From contig JBATVL010000006.1 in assembly GCA_049671745.1 (NCBI GenBank), forward strand, positions 1-64,000: a DNA stretch of 64,000 bases, written 5' to 3'. The notes under the pieces are model-generated. The model ran no database searches. It saw nothing but the letters and a program-made list of their open reading frames with translations, and was not told where the DNA came from. Of this stretch, positions 27,058 through 35,844 are shown in pieces. Position numbers and translations under genes: made by a program. This DNA comes from SNAP01 sp049671745 (GTDB taxonomy: Bacteria > Bacteroidota > Bacteroidia > Bacteroidales > Marinifilaceae). The first letter of the stretch is position 1, and each line of letters begins with the position of its first letter.

Positions 27058-27279
27058 TTAATATTCATCTTCATTAAAGAAGAAATCATCCTTACTTGGA
27101 TAATCAGGCCAAATGTCCTCAATACTTTCAAAAACTTCTTCGTCATCCTCAATTTCTTGAAGGTTCTCAATTACTTCTAAAGGAGCACCTGAACGAATAC
27201 CGAAATCGATTAACTCGTCTTTACTTGCAGGCCATGGCGCATCTTCTAATTTTGATGCTAATTCTAGAGTCCAGTACAT
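27058..27279 (-). CDS. DUF2795 family small acidic protein
   Basis: The 73-residue very acidic protein begins MYWTLELASKLEDAPWPA and continues DELIDFGIRSGAPLEVIENL, the fold seen in DUF2795 proteins widespread in this phylum, and ends in an Asp/Glu/Phe-rich tail. Function is unknown. The gene is monocistronic with a hairpin terminator shared with the OstA-like gene. Its strong conservation in related genomes as I recall them makes it a real gene despite its size. Confidence 0.85.
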   Translation of the reverse strand: MYWTLELASKLEDAPWPASKDELIDFGIRSGAPLEVIENLQEIEDDEEVFESIEDIWPDYPSKDDFFFNEDEY

Positions 27280-27392
27280 ATTCTATTGTTTAATTAAATA
27301 TTCTAAATTTTCTGCGAATATAAATTATTTTTGCAAATAAACAAATAGCTTAAGATTTATTTTCGTTGCATAATAATGCATATTAAATATAA

Positions 27393-27941
27393 TTAAATAC
27401 CCCAAGGTACTTCAACTACATTATTATCAATGGCAAACTTACGTGATATAACAAACAAATAGTCAGATAATCGATTCACATATTTAGCTACGTTCTCGTT
27501 AACATCTGTTATTTCAGCAAGTTCTGTCATTCGTCTTTCTGCTCGTCTACAAATAGTTCTAGCTACATGTGTATAACTCACCAACTGTGAACCACCAGGA
27601 AGAACAAAACAATTCATCTCTGGTAATTGTCCGTTAATTATATCGATCTGCTCTTCAAGAAACTCGACATCACTAGAAGAACAAGTATATTGTTCTTTTA
27701 ATTCTTTATGCTCGTCGTCTACTGCTAAATGAGCACCTACAGTAAATAATTTAGCCTGTATAGATTCTAAAACCTTACGCTCATTATCTTTTATCTCAAA
27801 AGAACGAATCAAACCAACAAAAGAATTTAATTCATCCACTGTCCCGTAAGCCTCTAAACGAGGATTATGCTTCTCAACTCTTTTACCTCCAATTAGACCA
27901 GTAGAACCTTTGTCTCCAGTCTTTGTATATACCTTTGCCAT
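27393..27941 (-). CDS. Cob(I)alamin adenosyltransferase, PduO type
   Basis: This enzyme transfers the adenosyl group from ATP to cob(I)alamin or a corrinoid precursor to make the B12 coenzyme. It shows the N-terminal ATP-binding TKTGDKGSTGLIGGKR, YGTVDELNSFVG, the conserved ARTICRRAERRM and YVNRLSDYLFVISR. At 182 residues it has the usual length and is a cytoplasmic trimer by family. The upstream gene, 4 nt away, encodes a degenerate methyltransferase-like protein and is probably co-transcribed. No other cobalamin gene is visible in the window. Confidence 0.95.
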   Translation of the reverse strand: MAKVYTKTGDKGSTGLIGGKRVEKHNPRLEAYGTVDELNSFVGLIRSFEIKDNERKVLESIQAKLFTVGAHLAVDDEHKELKEQYTCSSSDVEFLEEQIDIINGQLPEMNCFVLPGGSQLVSYTHVARTICRRAERRMTELAEITDVNENVAKYVNRLSDYLFVISRKFAIDNNVVEVPWGI

Positions 27942-27945
27942 AATA

Positions 27946-28527
27946 TTAAACTTTTATTGAATAAGAACCCTTCTGTAATTTAGGGTCGAAGAATAATAAA
28001 GCTCTATAAAATAAATCTAAAGAAACTTGTGCCTCTGCTCTTAACGCATTATAAGCTTCCATTGTTGCATTATTTTTATACATTTCATTTAAGATTACTA
28101 TAGTCTTTGTCCCCTTAAGAGAATCTATAGTCTTCTTTTCAAGCAATTTTTCTAAATCATCATCCCCTGCATAAACAAGTTTATAATCATCTACTTTTTG
28201 ATTAATAGATGACAAGAAAATATGCTCTGAATCAGCATGCTCACATATTAGCTTAGAACATTCAAAGACAGGGCTTTTACAGTAAATTGATTTTATTTTA
28301 AGCTCATTTATAATTCTATATACAATTTTTGCATATTTCACATCTCTATAGGTGTATTTCTCTAATTTTTTATCAATCAAATCAAATACATAAAAAGGAT
28401 AATCATCTTTTATAACTTGAGTAACTAATCTAAATACAAAAGGGGAATGTATACCAAATCCTCTGCTTTTTCTTAGTCTAAAAAAATATTGTATTTTGAG
28501 AGATGAATAGTGTAGTAAATCTTTCAT
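27946..28527 (-). CDS. Degenerate class I methyltransferase-like protein
   Basis: The 193 residues open with FRLRKSRGFGIHSPFVFRLV, the signature start of a Bacteroidota family usually annotated as class I SAM-dependent methyltransferases. They end with the family's last strands, VSLDLFYRALLFFDPKLQKG. The glycine-rich SAM-binding loop expected after the third helix is replaced by IKSIYCKSPVFECSKLI, and the protein is shorter than typical members. It therefore probably does not bind SAM in the normal way. It sits 4 nt upstream of the cobalamin adenosyltransferase gene. Family assignment is from memory of the N- and C-terminal motifs. Confidence 0.55.
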   Translation of the reverse strand: MKDLLHYSSLKIQYFFRLRKSRGFGIHSPFVFRLVTQVIKDDYPFYVFDLIDKKLEKYTYRDVKYAKIVYRIINELKIKSIYCKSPVFECSKLICEHADSEHIFLSSINQKVDDYKLVYAGDDDLEKLLEKKTIDSLKGTKTIVILNEMYKNNATMEAYNALRAEAQVSLDLFYRALLFFDPKLQKGSYSIKV

Positions 28528-28613
28528 TTTGTGTTTATATTCTATTTTCTTCCATCCTATATTTTCTTTATTCTCATCAGAGTTGTATTTTTACAAAAAA
28601 AGAAGAGAGATAA

Positions 28614-30719
28614 ATGTCAGAACTTTCAGGTAAAGATATAAAATTCTTAAGTGATGTTGGCCCTAAAAAGGCAGCAATTCTTAATAAGGAACTAGATATT
28701 CATAGTTTTGAGGATATGTTGTACCATTTTCCGTATAAATATGTAGATAGAACAAAGTTTTATAAAATATCAGAACTTACAGCCAATCTAGCATATATTC
28801 AGGTTAAGGCAGAATTTATAAAACTAGAAATTACTGGGGAAGGTAGGCATACTCGCTTAGTTGGAGAAATAACAGATGGAACGGATGTGTTGGAACTCGT
28901 GTGGTTTAAAGGTATTAAATATGTACAAGCGCAGATAAAACCAAACACTGAATATATTTTTTTTGGAAAACCTACAGTTTTTAATAACAAGATAAACATT
29001 GTTCATCCTGAAATTGATGCAGTAGAAAAAGCTAAGGAAAAAGTTCAGTCTGGATTACAAGCCTTTTATCCTACATCAGAGAAGATGAAGAGAGGATATG
29101 TTAATTCTAAAACAATCTCTAAGTTTCAGAATAATATATTTAATTCACTTAATGGCAAAATTCCTGAAACTCTTCCTGATTGGTTTTTAAAACAAAATAA
29201 TCTGCTTACTCTTCATGAGTCGCTTTTAAATATACACTTTCCTCAAAATAAAGATTTACAAAGACGAGCTGAATATAGGCTTAAGTTTGAGGAACTTTTC
29301 TACATACAATTAAATACTCTAAAGCAAAGGCAGAAACGCAAGCTTTTCTTTAAGGGAATGACTTTCGAACATATAGGTGAATATTTTAATACTTTTTACT
29401 CTAAACATCTACCTTTTGAATTAACTGGCGCTCAGAAACGTGTACTTAAGGAAATACGTAAGGATTGCGGAGATGGTAGACAGATGAACAGACTTCTACA
29501 AGGAGATGTGGGAAGTGGAAAAACACTGGTAGCTCTAATGAGTATGCTGATGGCTATAGATAATGGTTTTCAAGCATGCATTATGGCTCCTACTGAGATT
29601 CTTGCAAAACAACATTTAGAAAGCATGCAAGAAATGATGCAGGGCATGAATGTGAATATCGCTCTACTTACTGGCTCTACAAAAAAGAAAGATAGAGAGA
29701 TTATTCATGAAAATCTGCAAAATGGGAATATGAATATTCTTATTGGTACACATGCCCTTTTGGAAGATATTGTACAGTTTCAAAACCTTGGACTCGTAGT
29801 TATAGATGAACAACATCGTTTTGGTGTAGCTCAAAGAGCTAAACTTTGGAACAAAAACATTTCTCCTCCTCATGTACTTGTCATGACAGCCACGCCTATT
29901 CCTAGAACTCTTGCTATGACTCTTTACGGAGAACTAGATGTGTCTATAATTGATGAATTACCTCCAGGCAGAAAGGCTATACAAACTAGTCATATATACG
30001 AGAACCGTAGGCAGATCATTCATGATTTCATGCGTAAACAACTTGAACTTGGGAGACAAATTTATATTGTTTATCCTCTTATTAAAGAGAATGAAAAGCT
30101 TGATTTGAAGAGTCTCGAAGATGGACATAAACAAATATTCGATGTATTCTCTCCTTTGGGTTATAAGATTTCTATGCTTCACGGAAAAATGAAACCTGCT
30201 GAGAAAGAACATGCAATGAGTGAATTTGTGAAACATGAAACAAATATAATGGTAGCTACTACTGTAATTGAAGTTGGTGTAAATGTACCTAATGCCTCTG
30301 TGATGATAATAGAGAACGCTGAGAGGTTTGGACTTTCACAACTACATCAGCTAAGAGGGAGAGTAGGTAGAGGTGCAGAACAATCTTATTGCCTACTTGC
30401 AACAGGATATAAACTAAGTAAAGAATCACGCATGCGTTTAGATACTATGGTAGGCACTAATGATGGTTTTGAAATTGCTGAAGCTGATTTAAAACTACGT
30501 GGTGCTGGTGATATAGAGGGTACTCAACAATCTGGTATATCTTATAAACTTAAAATAGCACATATTGGAAATGATTCACAGCTGTTACAGTATGTAAGAA
30601 ATATAGGTAAGGAGATTATAGAAGATGACCCATTACTAGAGAAGAAAGAGAATTTTGCCTTTGCAGTACAACTAAAACGATTATGCAAAACTAAAATTTC
30701 TTGGGCAAGTATTAGCTAA
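28614..30719 (+). CDS. recG: ATP-dependent DNA helicase RecG
   Basis: RecG remodels stalled replication forks and Holliday junctions. The 701 residues contain the N-terminal wedge/OB domain (about 60-160), Walker A QGDVGSGKTLVALM, motif II VVIDEQHRFGVAQRAKL (DEQH, typical of RecG), TATPIPRTLAMTLYG, LPPGRKAIQT, QLRGRVGRG and the C-terminal GAGDIEGTQQSG. The length is normal. The promoter is probably the AT-rich TATTTTTA box near 28586. It is monocistronic, with a weak hairpin after the stop. Confidence 0.97.
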   Translation: MSELSGKDIKFLSDVGPKKAAILNKELDIHSFEDMLYHFPYKYVDRTKFYKISELTANLAYIQVKAEFIKLEITGEGRHTRLVGEITDGTDVLELVWFKGIKYVQAQIKPNTEYIFFGKPTVFNNKINIVHPEIDAVEKAKEKVQSGLQAFYPTSEKMKRGYVNSKTISKFQNNIFNSLNGKIPETLPDWFLKQNNLLTLHESLLNIHFPQNKDLQRRAEYRLKFEELFYIQLNTLKQRQKRKLFFKGMTFEHIGEYFNTFYSKHLPFELTGAQKRVLKEIRKDCGDGRQMNRLLQGDVGSGKTLVALMSMLMAIDNGFQACIMAPTEILAKQHLESMQEMMQGMNVNIALLTGSTKKKDREIIHENLQNGNMNILIGTHALLEDIVQFQNLGLVVIDEQHRFGVAQRAKLWNKNISPPHVLVMTATPIPRTLAMTLYGELDVSIIDELPPGRKAIQTSHIYENRRQIIHDFMRKQLELGRQIYIVYPLIKENEKLDLKSLEDGHKQIFDVFSPLGYKISMLHGKMKPAEKEHAMSEFVKHETNIMVATTVIEVGVNVPNASVMIIENAERFGLSQLHQLRGRVGRGAEQSYCLLATGYKLSKESRMRLDTMVGTNDGFEIAEADLKLRGAGDIEGTQQSGISYKLKIAHIGNDSQLLQYVRNIGKEIIEDDPLLEKKENFAFAVQLKRLCKTKISWASIS

Positions 30720-30742
30720 AATAATAATTAACCATTTATTAC

Positions 30743-30770
30743 AAGGACTGCCTTTGGCAGCCCTTATTTT
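30743..30770. terminator. Weak hairpin between recG and the LRR gene
   Basis: Arms AAGGACTGCC and GGCAGCCCTT pair with one internal mismatch and a TTT loop, followed by ATTTTAAT on the plus strand. It lies between convergent genes. Confidence 0.5.
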
Positions 30771-30784
30771 AATATATATCCTTA

Positions 30785-31705
30785 TTATTTCTTCACTATA
30801 ATAATATCATTATCATGATGTACATGAATATCTTCATCACAATTAGAAACATCTATCTTCCTTACTTTTAAACCTGAACAGTCAAGATTTTTTAGTTTTG
30901 AACAATTATAAAGATCAAGACTATTTAATTCTTCACAATCTGAAATATAAAGTTCCTCAAGATCATTACAACTTGAAAGATCTAAACTACTTATTAAAAT
31001 ATCATTACAAAAAAGCTCTTTTAACTTATCACAAGTAGTAACATCAAGTTCGTCTATCTCGCTACAAGTACAATCTAAACTAACTAATTCAACACAGTTA
31101 GTAAGATCTAGAGTTTCTATATCTGAATAAGAACAATCTAAATCTTTTAAATTCTTACATTTAGAAAGATCCAAATCATCAAGAGCGGTATTAGAACAGT
31201 TAAGATAATTCAACTTCATGCATGAAGAGAAATCAAGATAGTCTATCTCAGAATATGCACAATGCAATGAATTTAATCTTTTGCAATTTGAGATGTCAAG
31301 ACTTATTAATTCGGTAAAAGCACAATCTATATTAAAAAGATTGTTACAATTAGAAATATCTATATCTGTAATATCTGTACCGAAAAAGTCAAGCGACTCT
31401 AAATGTTTGCATTTTGAAAGATCAAGCTCTGTTACTTCAGTTTCGGAACAATCTAGATAACGTAAATTTTTACACTTTTTAAGATCAAGATATTCTACTG
31501 GAGATTCCATACAGTCTATATATGCAATAAGCTCTGGGTTAGATATCTTTACTTTCTTTTCTGCAGGGATTATAACTTCTTCTTTCTGTAACTCAGTTTC
31601 TACAACTACTGTTTTAAATATAGAATCTTCATTCTTCTGTTCTGTCTCAACAAACATTCCTAATGTTATTGAAAAATCGCTAGATGTATTGTTTTTTATT
31701 ATCAT
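30785..31705 (-). CDS. Cysteine-rich leucine-rich-repeat protein
   Basis: After about 60 residues without repeats, roughly 11 copies of a 21-residue leucine-rich repeat follow, of the form LxxLDCSxxxIxxLDLSxCxx, for example LKDLDCSYSDIETLDLTNC. Nearly every copy has a cysteine at positions 6 and 19, forming two regular cysteine columns. The N-terminus has no signal peptide or membrane segment, so a cytoplasmic place is likely, although surface LRR proteins of the phylum carry leaders. It probably binds a protein partner; none is indicated by the neighbours. A -7 box lies at 31710-31717, so close to the ATG that the transcript may be leaderless or the true start may be further in. Confidence 0.75.
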   Translation of the reverse strand: MIIKNNTSSDFSITLGMFVETEQKNEDSIFKTVVVETELQKEEVIIPAEKKVKISNPELIAYIDCMESPVEYLDLKKCKNLRYLDCSETEVTELDLSKCKHLESLDFFGTDITDIDISNCNNLFNIDCAFTELISLDISNCKRLNSLHCAYSEIDYLDFSSCMKLNYLNCSNTALDDLDLSKCKNLKDLDCSYSDIETLDLTNCVELVSLDCTCSEIDELDVTTCDKLKELFCNDILISSLDLSSCNDLEELYISDCEELNSLDLYNCSKLKNLDCSGLKVRKIDVSNCDEDIHVHHDNDIIIVKK

Positions 31706-31709
31706 AAAT

Positions 31710-31717
31710 CAAAAATA
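31710..31717 (-). promoter_or_regulatory. -7 box directly before the LRR gene start
   Basis: The minus strand reads TATTTTTG, only 4 nt before the ATG at 31705. A second near-match, TAATTTCG, sits at 31719-31726 and would leave a more usual spacing. Confidence 0.35.
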
Positions 31718-31825
31718 GCGAAATTATAATGGCTTATTCACTTTTCGCTGAAGATTTTATTAGTTTTATTTACTAAAAAAAAGAGCATTCTTTTAAGAAA
31801 ATTATAAAGTCTTATAGAAATTTAC

Positions 31826-31833
31826 TAATTTTG
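31826..31833 (+). promoter_or_regulatory. -7 promoter box of the metal ABC importer operon
   Basis: TAATTTTG fits TAnnTTTG and lies 37 nt before the ATG at 31871. No clear Zur- or MntR-like palindrome was seen around it. Confidence 0.5.
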
Positions 31834-31870
31834 ATATAAGAGTATAACTAATAATAAAAAGAACATAAAG

Positions 31871-32746
31871 ATGCTTAAACATATAAAATTATTGATACCT
31901 GCCATCATACTATTTACGGCAATAAATATATCTTGCTCAAACAAACAAAGCAAAGAAAACAATATAACAGTGAGTATACTACCACAGAAATATCTAGTAG
32001 AGCGTATTTGTGGCCAACAATACAAGTTAAATGTGCTTATTCCACCTGGAGCTAATCCAGCAACTTGTGAGCTTACTTCTAAACAGATTCAAACTCTTAT
32101 AAATAGTAAATTATATTTCTCTATTGGGTACCTTCCATATGAAACTAATCACATAAAAAATGTGTTAGAAGAAAATAAGCAGCTTAAACAAATTAGTCTT
32201 TCACAGAATATAGATCTTATTAGAGAGATGGTACAACATGGTGATCATCATCATGAGGGAGGAGTTGATCCACATATATGGACATCTCCCAAGAATGTGA
32301 AGATTATGTGTGAAAATATTCTTAAGAACTTATCTGCAACCTATCCTAAAGACGCTGATCTTTTTGTTAAGAACTACAAAATTTTCTCTAAGGAAATTGA
32401 TGAGTTAGATTTGAAGATTAAAGAAACTTTAGAGAGTAAGACTAATAGAAATTTCATGATTTACCACCCTACTCTTACATATTTTGCAAAAGACTATTCT
32501 CTTAAACAAATTCCTATAGAATATGAGGGTAAATCACCTTCTCCAAAATATATTAAAGATATTATAGAAACTGCAAAGAGAACAAATACTAAAATTGTGT
32601 TTGTACAAAAACAGTTCGACACCAAAAAAGCTCAATTTATTGCTAAGGAAATTAATGGTAAAGTGATTCCTATAGATCCTTTAAATGAGAATTGGCTGAA
32701 GGAGATGCACTCTCTTTTGGATGTTCTTGATAAAAATCTTGAATAG
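31871..32746 (+). CDS. Zinc/manganese-type ABC importer, substrate-binding lipoprotein
   Basis: This is a cluster A-I metal-binding protein of the ZnuA/TroA family, anchored by a lipid at the cysteine in NISCS after the leader. It shows VSILPQKYLVERICG, PPGANPATCELTSKQI, a short histidine loop QHGDHHHEGGVDPHIW, and YHPTLTYFAKDY with the expected metal-ligand histidines. The His-rich loop favours zinc. It directly abuts the ATPase gene, and together with the next permease gene it forms a complete importer. Zinc versus manganese cannot be fixed by eye. Confidence 0.92.
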   Translation: MLKHIKLLIPAIILFTAINISCSNKQSKENNITVSILPQKYLVERICGQQYKLNVLIPPGANPATCELTSKQIQTLINSKLYFSIGYLPYETNHIKNVLEENKQLKQISLSQNIDLIREMVQHGDHHHEGGVDPHIWTSPKNVKIMCENILKNLSATYPKDADLFVKNYKIFSKEIDELDLKIKETLESKTNRNFMIYHPTLTYFAKDYSLKQIPIEYEGKSPSPKYIKDIIETAKRTNTKIVFVQKQFDTKKAQFIAKEINGKVIPIDPLNENWLKEMHSLLDVLDKNLE

Positions 32747-33496
32747 ATGGAGAAACTTATAGAACTAAAAAATATATTTGCTGGTTATGATGAGAGACTT
32801 GTTCTAGATAATATAAATCTAACAATAAATAAAGATGATTTTATAGGGGTTATAGGACCTAATGGCGGAGGAAAAACTACACTTATAAAACTTATTCTTG
32901 GCTTGATTAAACCCTTTAGTGGAGAGATTATAATGAATAAAAATGGGAGAGATACTTTCTGCGGATATCTACCTCAATATAATAATTTTGACAAGCAATT
33001 CCCCATTTCTGTTCTTGAGATTGTGCTTTCTGGACTTATGAGTAAGAAGAATTTCTTTAAAAAATATTCAACTTCTGATAAGAAATCGGCTCTTGAACTT
33101 TTGGAAATGGCTGGCATTAAACACTTAGCTAAACAGAATATTGGTGAAACATCAGGTGGACAAATGCAAAGAGCACTTTTATGTAGAGCCATTATATCTA
33201 ATCCTGAAATTTTAGTACTTGACGAACCTGTTACATATGTAGATAGAGATTTCGAAAAAGAGATGTATGAATTACTTAAAGAGCTTAATAAGAAAATGGC
33301 TATAATAATGGTCACACATGATGTAGGTATAGTCTCTTCTTATGTAAAAACAATTGCTTGTGTAAATAAAGACATTCATTATCACAAGTCGAATATCATA
33401 GCAGCAGAGACTCTTAAAAATTATAATTGCCCCATAGACATGATTACTCACGGAGTAATTCCACACAGAGTTTTACTAGATCATAACAAGAAATAA
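32747..33496 (+). CDS. Metal ABC importer, ATP-binding subunit
   Basis: The 249 residues have Walker A GPNGGGKTTLIK, a Q-loop region CGYLPQYNNFD, signature ETSGGQMQRALLCRA, Walker B EILVLDEPVTYVD and the switch histidine in IMVTHDVG. The sequence follows the ZnuC/TroB type. It begins on the base after the lipoprotein stop, and its own stop overlaps the permease start (TAATG), so the operon is tightly coupled. Confidence 0.94.
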   Translation: MEKLIELKNIFAGYDERLVLDNINLTINKDDFIGVIGPNGGGKTTLIKLILGLIKPFSGEIIMNKNGRDTFCGYLPQYNNFDKQFPISVLEIVLSGLMSKKNFFKKYSTSDKKSALELLEMAGIKHLAKQNIGETSGGQMQRALLCRAIISNPEILVLDEPVTYVDRDFEKEMYELLKELNKKMAIIMVTHDVGIVSSYVKTIACVNKDIHYHKSNIIAAETLKNYNCPIDMITHGVIPHRVLLDHNKK

Positions 33497-34317
33497 TGAA
33501 TAATATAATTGAACTTTTAGGGTATGAATTTTTTCAAAAAGCAACCATTGCCACTATACTTACAGGCATAATTTGTGGATTGATAGGTACGTATATAGTT
33601 GCTAAACGAATAGTCTTTATTAGTGGAGGAATTACTCACGCTTCATTCGGAGGCATTGGAATTGCATATTTTTACGGTTTCTCTCCTCTACTAGGGGCTA
33701 CTATATTTTCTGTGGCTTCAGCTCTAGGAATACAGAAATTTTCAGAGAATAAGAAACTTAAAGAAGATTCACTTATTGGCATGTTCTGGTCAACGGGAAT
33801 GGCTATTGGTATTCTTTATATATTCATGACTCCTGGCTATGCACCAAACATGATGTCGTATCTTTTTGGTAGCATTCTTACTGTTTCTTATACACAGATA
33901 TACCTAATGTCGGCATTAGCCGTTATAACAATTACATTCTTTGCTCTTTTCTATAGACCCATCTTTTATATTGCCTTTGATACCGAATATGCTCGAACAC
34001 ACAATCTACCTGTTAAGACATTCAACAGGTTACTTATGTGCCTAGTTGCACTTGCTATCGTTCTAAGCATAAATGTGATAGGAATAATTTTAGGCATAGC
34101 ATATCTTACTATACCACAGGCTATTACAGCTTTGTTTTTTAACGATTTCAAGAAACAACTTGTATCTTCTGCAATAATATGCCCTCTTGCCTCTATTCTT
34201 GGGTTAATTATATCTGCTATTTTAGATTTACCATCAGGGGCTAGTATTATAATAGTTTTTGTAGCTATTTATCTTCTTGCATGGGCTGTAAAAACTATTA
34301 TAAAAATAGTTAAATAG
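33496..34317 (+). CDS. Metal ABC importer, membrane permease subunit
   Basis: This is a ZnuB/TroC-like permease of 273 residues with about eight hydrophobic segments. Family motifs are visible: ICGLIGTYIVAKRIVFISGG, ITHASFGGIGIAYF and GIILGIAYLTIPQA. It is the last gene of the importer operon. No clear hairpin terminator follows before the dihydrolipoamide dehydrogenase gene. Confidence 0.93.
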   Translation: MNNIIELLGYEFFQKATIATILTGIICGLIGTYIVAKRIVFISGGITHASFGGIGIAYFYGFSPLLGATIFSVASALGIQKFSENKKLKEDSLIGMFWSTGMAIGILYIFMTPGYAPNMMSYLFGSILTVSYTQIYLMSALAVITITFFALFYRPIFYIAFDTEYARTHNLPVKTFNRLLMCLVALAIVLSINVIGIILGIAYLTIPQAITALFFNDFKKQLVSSAIICPLASILGLIISAILDLPSGASIIIVFVAIYLLAWAVKTIIKIVK

Positions 34318-34428
34318 CAGAATTTTATAAAAAAAAACAATGACATTTTGTACTGCTTTTAGTACTTTAGCGACTGAGCTGGTAATTGGCTCTTTGAATT
34401 TTATAAAAACAATTTAAAATATAGTCAC

Positions 34429-35820
34429 ATGTCATTCGATTTAATCGTTGTAGGTAGCGGTCCTGGAGGATACGTAGCTGCCATTAGAGCTTCACAATTA
34501 GGTTTAAAAGTTGCTGTTGTTGAAAGAGCAGAACTTGGTGGTATTTGTCTTAACTGGGGATGTATTCCTACAAAATCTCTTCTTAAGTCAGCTCAAGTTT
34601 TAGAGTATGCACAACATGCAGAGGCCTATGGTATTACTGTTGAAGGCGCTAAGGCTGACTTTCCTAAAGTTGTTGAAAGAAGTAGAGGCGTTGCTGCTAA
34701 AATGAGTAAGGGAATAGAATTTCTTTTCAAAAAAAATAAAATAGAACTTATTTCTGGTTACGGTAAACTTACTGCCTCTAAAGAATTAGAAGTTACTGAC
34801 GCTGAAGGAAACAAAACAATGTATGTGGCTAAACATATAGTTCTTGCTACTGGTGCTCGCTCAAGAGAATTACCTAATCTTCCTCAAGATGGCGAAAAAA
34901 TCATAGGTTATCGTCAAGCACTTACTATGCAAAAACAACCTAAATCAATGATAGTTGTTGGTTCTGGAGCTATTGGTTCTGAACTTGCATATTTTTACAA
35001 TGCCATGGGAACTCAAGTTAAACTTGTTGAATTCATGCCTACTATACTTCCTATAGAAGATGAAGATGTTTCTAAACAAGTTGGTCGTTCATTCAAGAAA
35101 GCTGGTATTAAAGTAATGGTTAAATCCGCTGTTGAATCAGTTGATACTTCTGAGGACATCTTAAAAGTAAGCATCAAGAATAAAAAGGGTGATATTGAAG
35201 TTCACGAATGTGATGTAGTTCTTTCTGCTGTAGGTATTGCTCCAAATGTTGAAAACATAGGTCTTGAAGAAGCTGGTGTTGAAATGGATAGAGGAAGAGT
35301 TAAAGTTGACCAATATTATAAAACGAATATAGAAGGTATTTACGCAATTGGTGATATAGTAGGTGGACCTGCATTAGCACATGTTGCTTCTGCTGAGGCT
35401 ATTTGTTGTGTAGAAAAAATTGCTAACGTTCATACTGAACCTATAGATTACACAAATATACCTGGATGTACATATACTACTCCTGAGGTTTCTTCTGTTG
35501 GCTTAACAGAGGTTAAAGCTAAGGAAGCTGGTTTCGAGATTAAAGTCGGTAAATTTCCATTCTCTGCTTCTGGTAAAGCTAGTTCTGCTGGTGCTACTGA
35601 TGGTTTCATAAAACTTATTTTCAATGCTGATAATGATGAGATCTTAGGTGCTCATTTTGTTGGAGCTAATGTAACTGAGATGATTGCAGAAATGGTAGTT
35701 TCAAGAAGACTTGGTGCAAAAGCTCATGATATCATAAAAGCTATACACCCTCACCCTACTATGTCTGAGGCTATTATGGAATCTGCTGCTGCTGCTTACG
35801 ATGAAGTAATTCACATGTAA
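34429..35820 (+). CDS. lpdA: Dihydrolipoyl dehydrogenase (E3)
   Basis: This FAD enzyme reoxidises the lipoamide of 2-oxoacid dehydrogenase complexes or the glycine cleavage H protein and passes electrons to NAD+. It shows the FAD-binding GSGPGGYVAAIRAS, redox-active disulfide GGICLNWGCIPTKSLL, NAD-binding VVGSGAIGSELAYFY, YAIGDIVGG, and the C-terminal catalytic HPHPTMSEA. It is full length at 463 residues. No E1/E2 or glycine-cleavage gene is adjacent, so its partner complex is elsewhere. The 110-bp leader contains no recognised riboswitch. Confidence 0.95.
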   Translation: MSFDLIVVGSGPGGYVAAIRASQLGLKVAVVERAELGGICLNWGCIPTKSLLKSAQVLEYAQHAEAYGITVEGAKADFPKVVERSRGVAAKMSKGIEFLFKKNKIELISGYGKLTASKELEVTDAEGNKTMYVAKHIVLATGARSRELPNLPQDGEKIIGYRQALTMQKQPKSMIVVGSGAIGSELAYFYNAMGTQVKLVEFMPTILPIEDEDVSKQVGRSFKKAGIKVMVKSAVESVDTSEDILKVSIKNKKGDIEVHECDVVLSAVGIAPNVENIGLEEAGVEMDRGRVKVDQYYKTNIEGIYAIGDIVGGPALAHVASAEAICCVEKIANVHTEPIDYTNIPGCTYTTPEVSSVGLTEVKAKEAGFEIKVGKFPFSASGKASSAGATDGFIKLIFNADNDEILGAHFVGANVTEMIAEMVVSRRLGAKAHDIIKAIHPHPTMSEAIMESAAAAYDEVIHM

Positions 35821-35844
35821 AATACAAAACAAATTATATACAAG

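Noticed and set aside
34318..34428. Riboswitch or leader RNA before lpdA
   Set aside because: The 110-bp leader has short imperfect pairings only and no known conserved core such as those of glycine or lipoate sensors.
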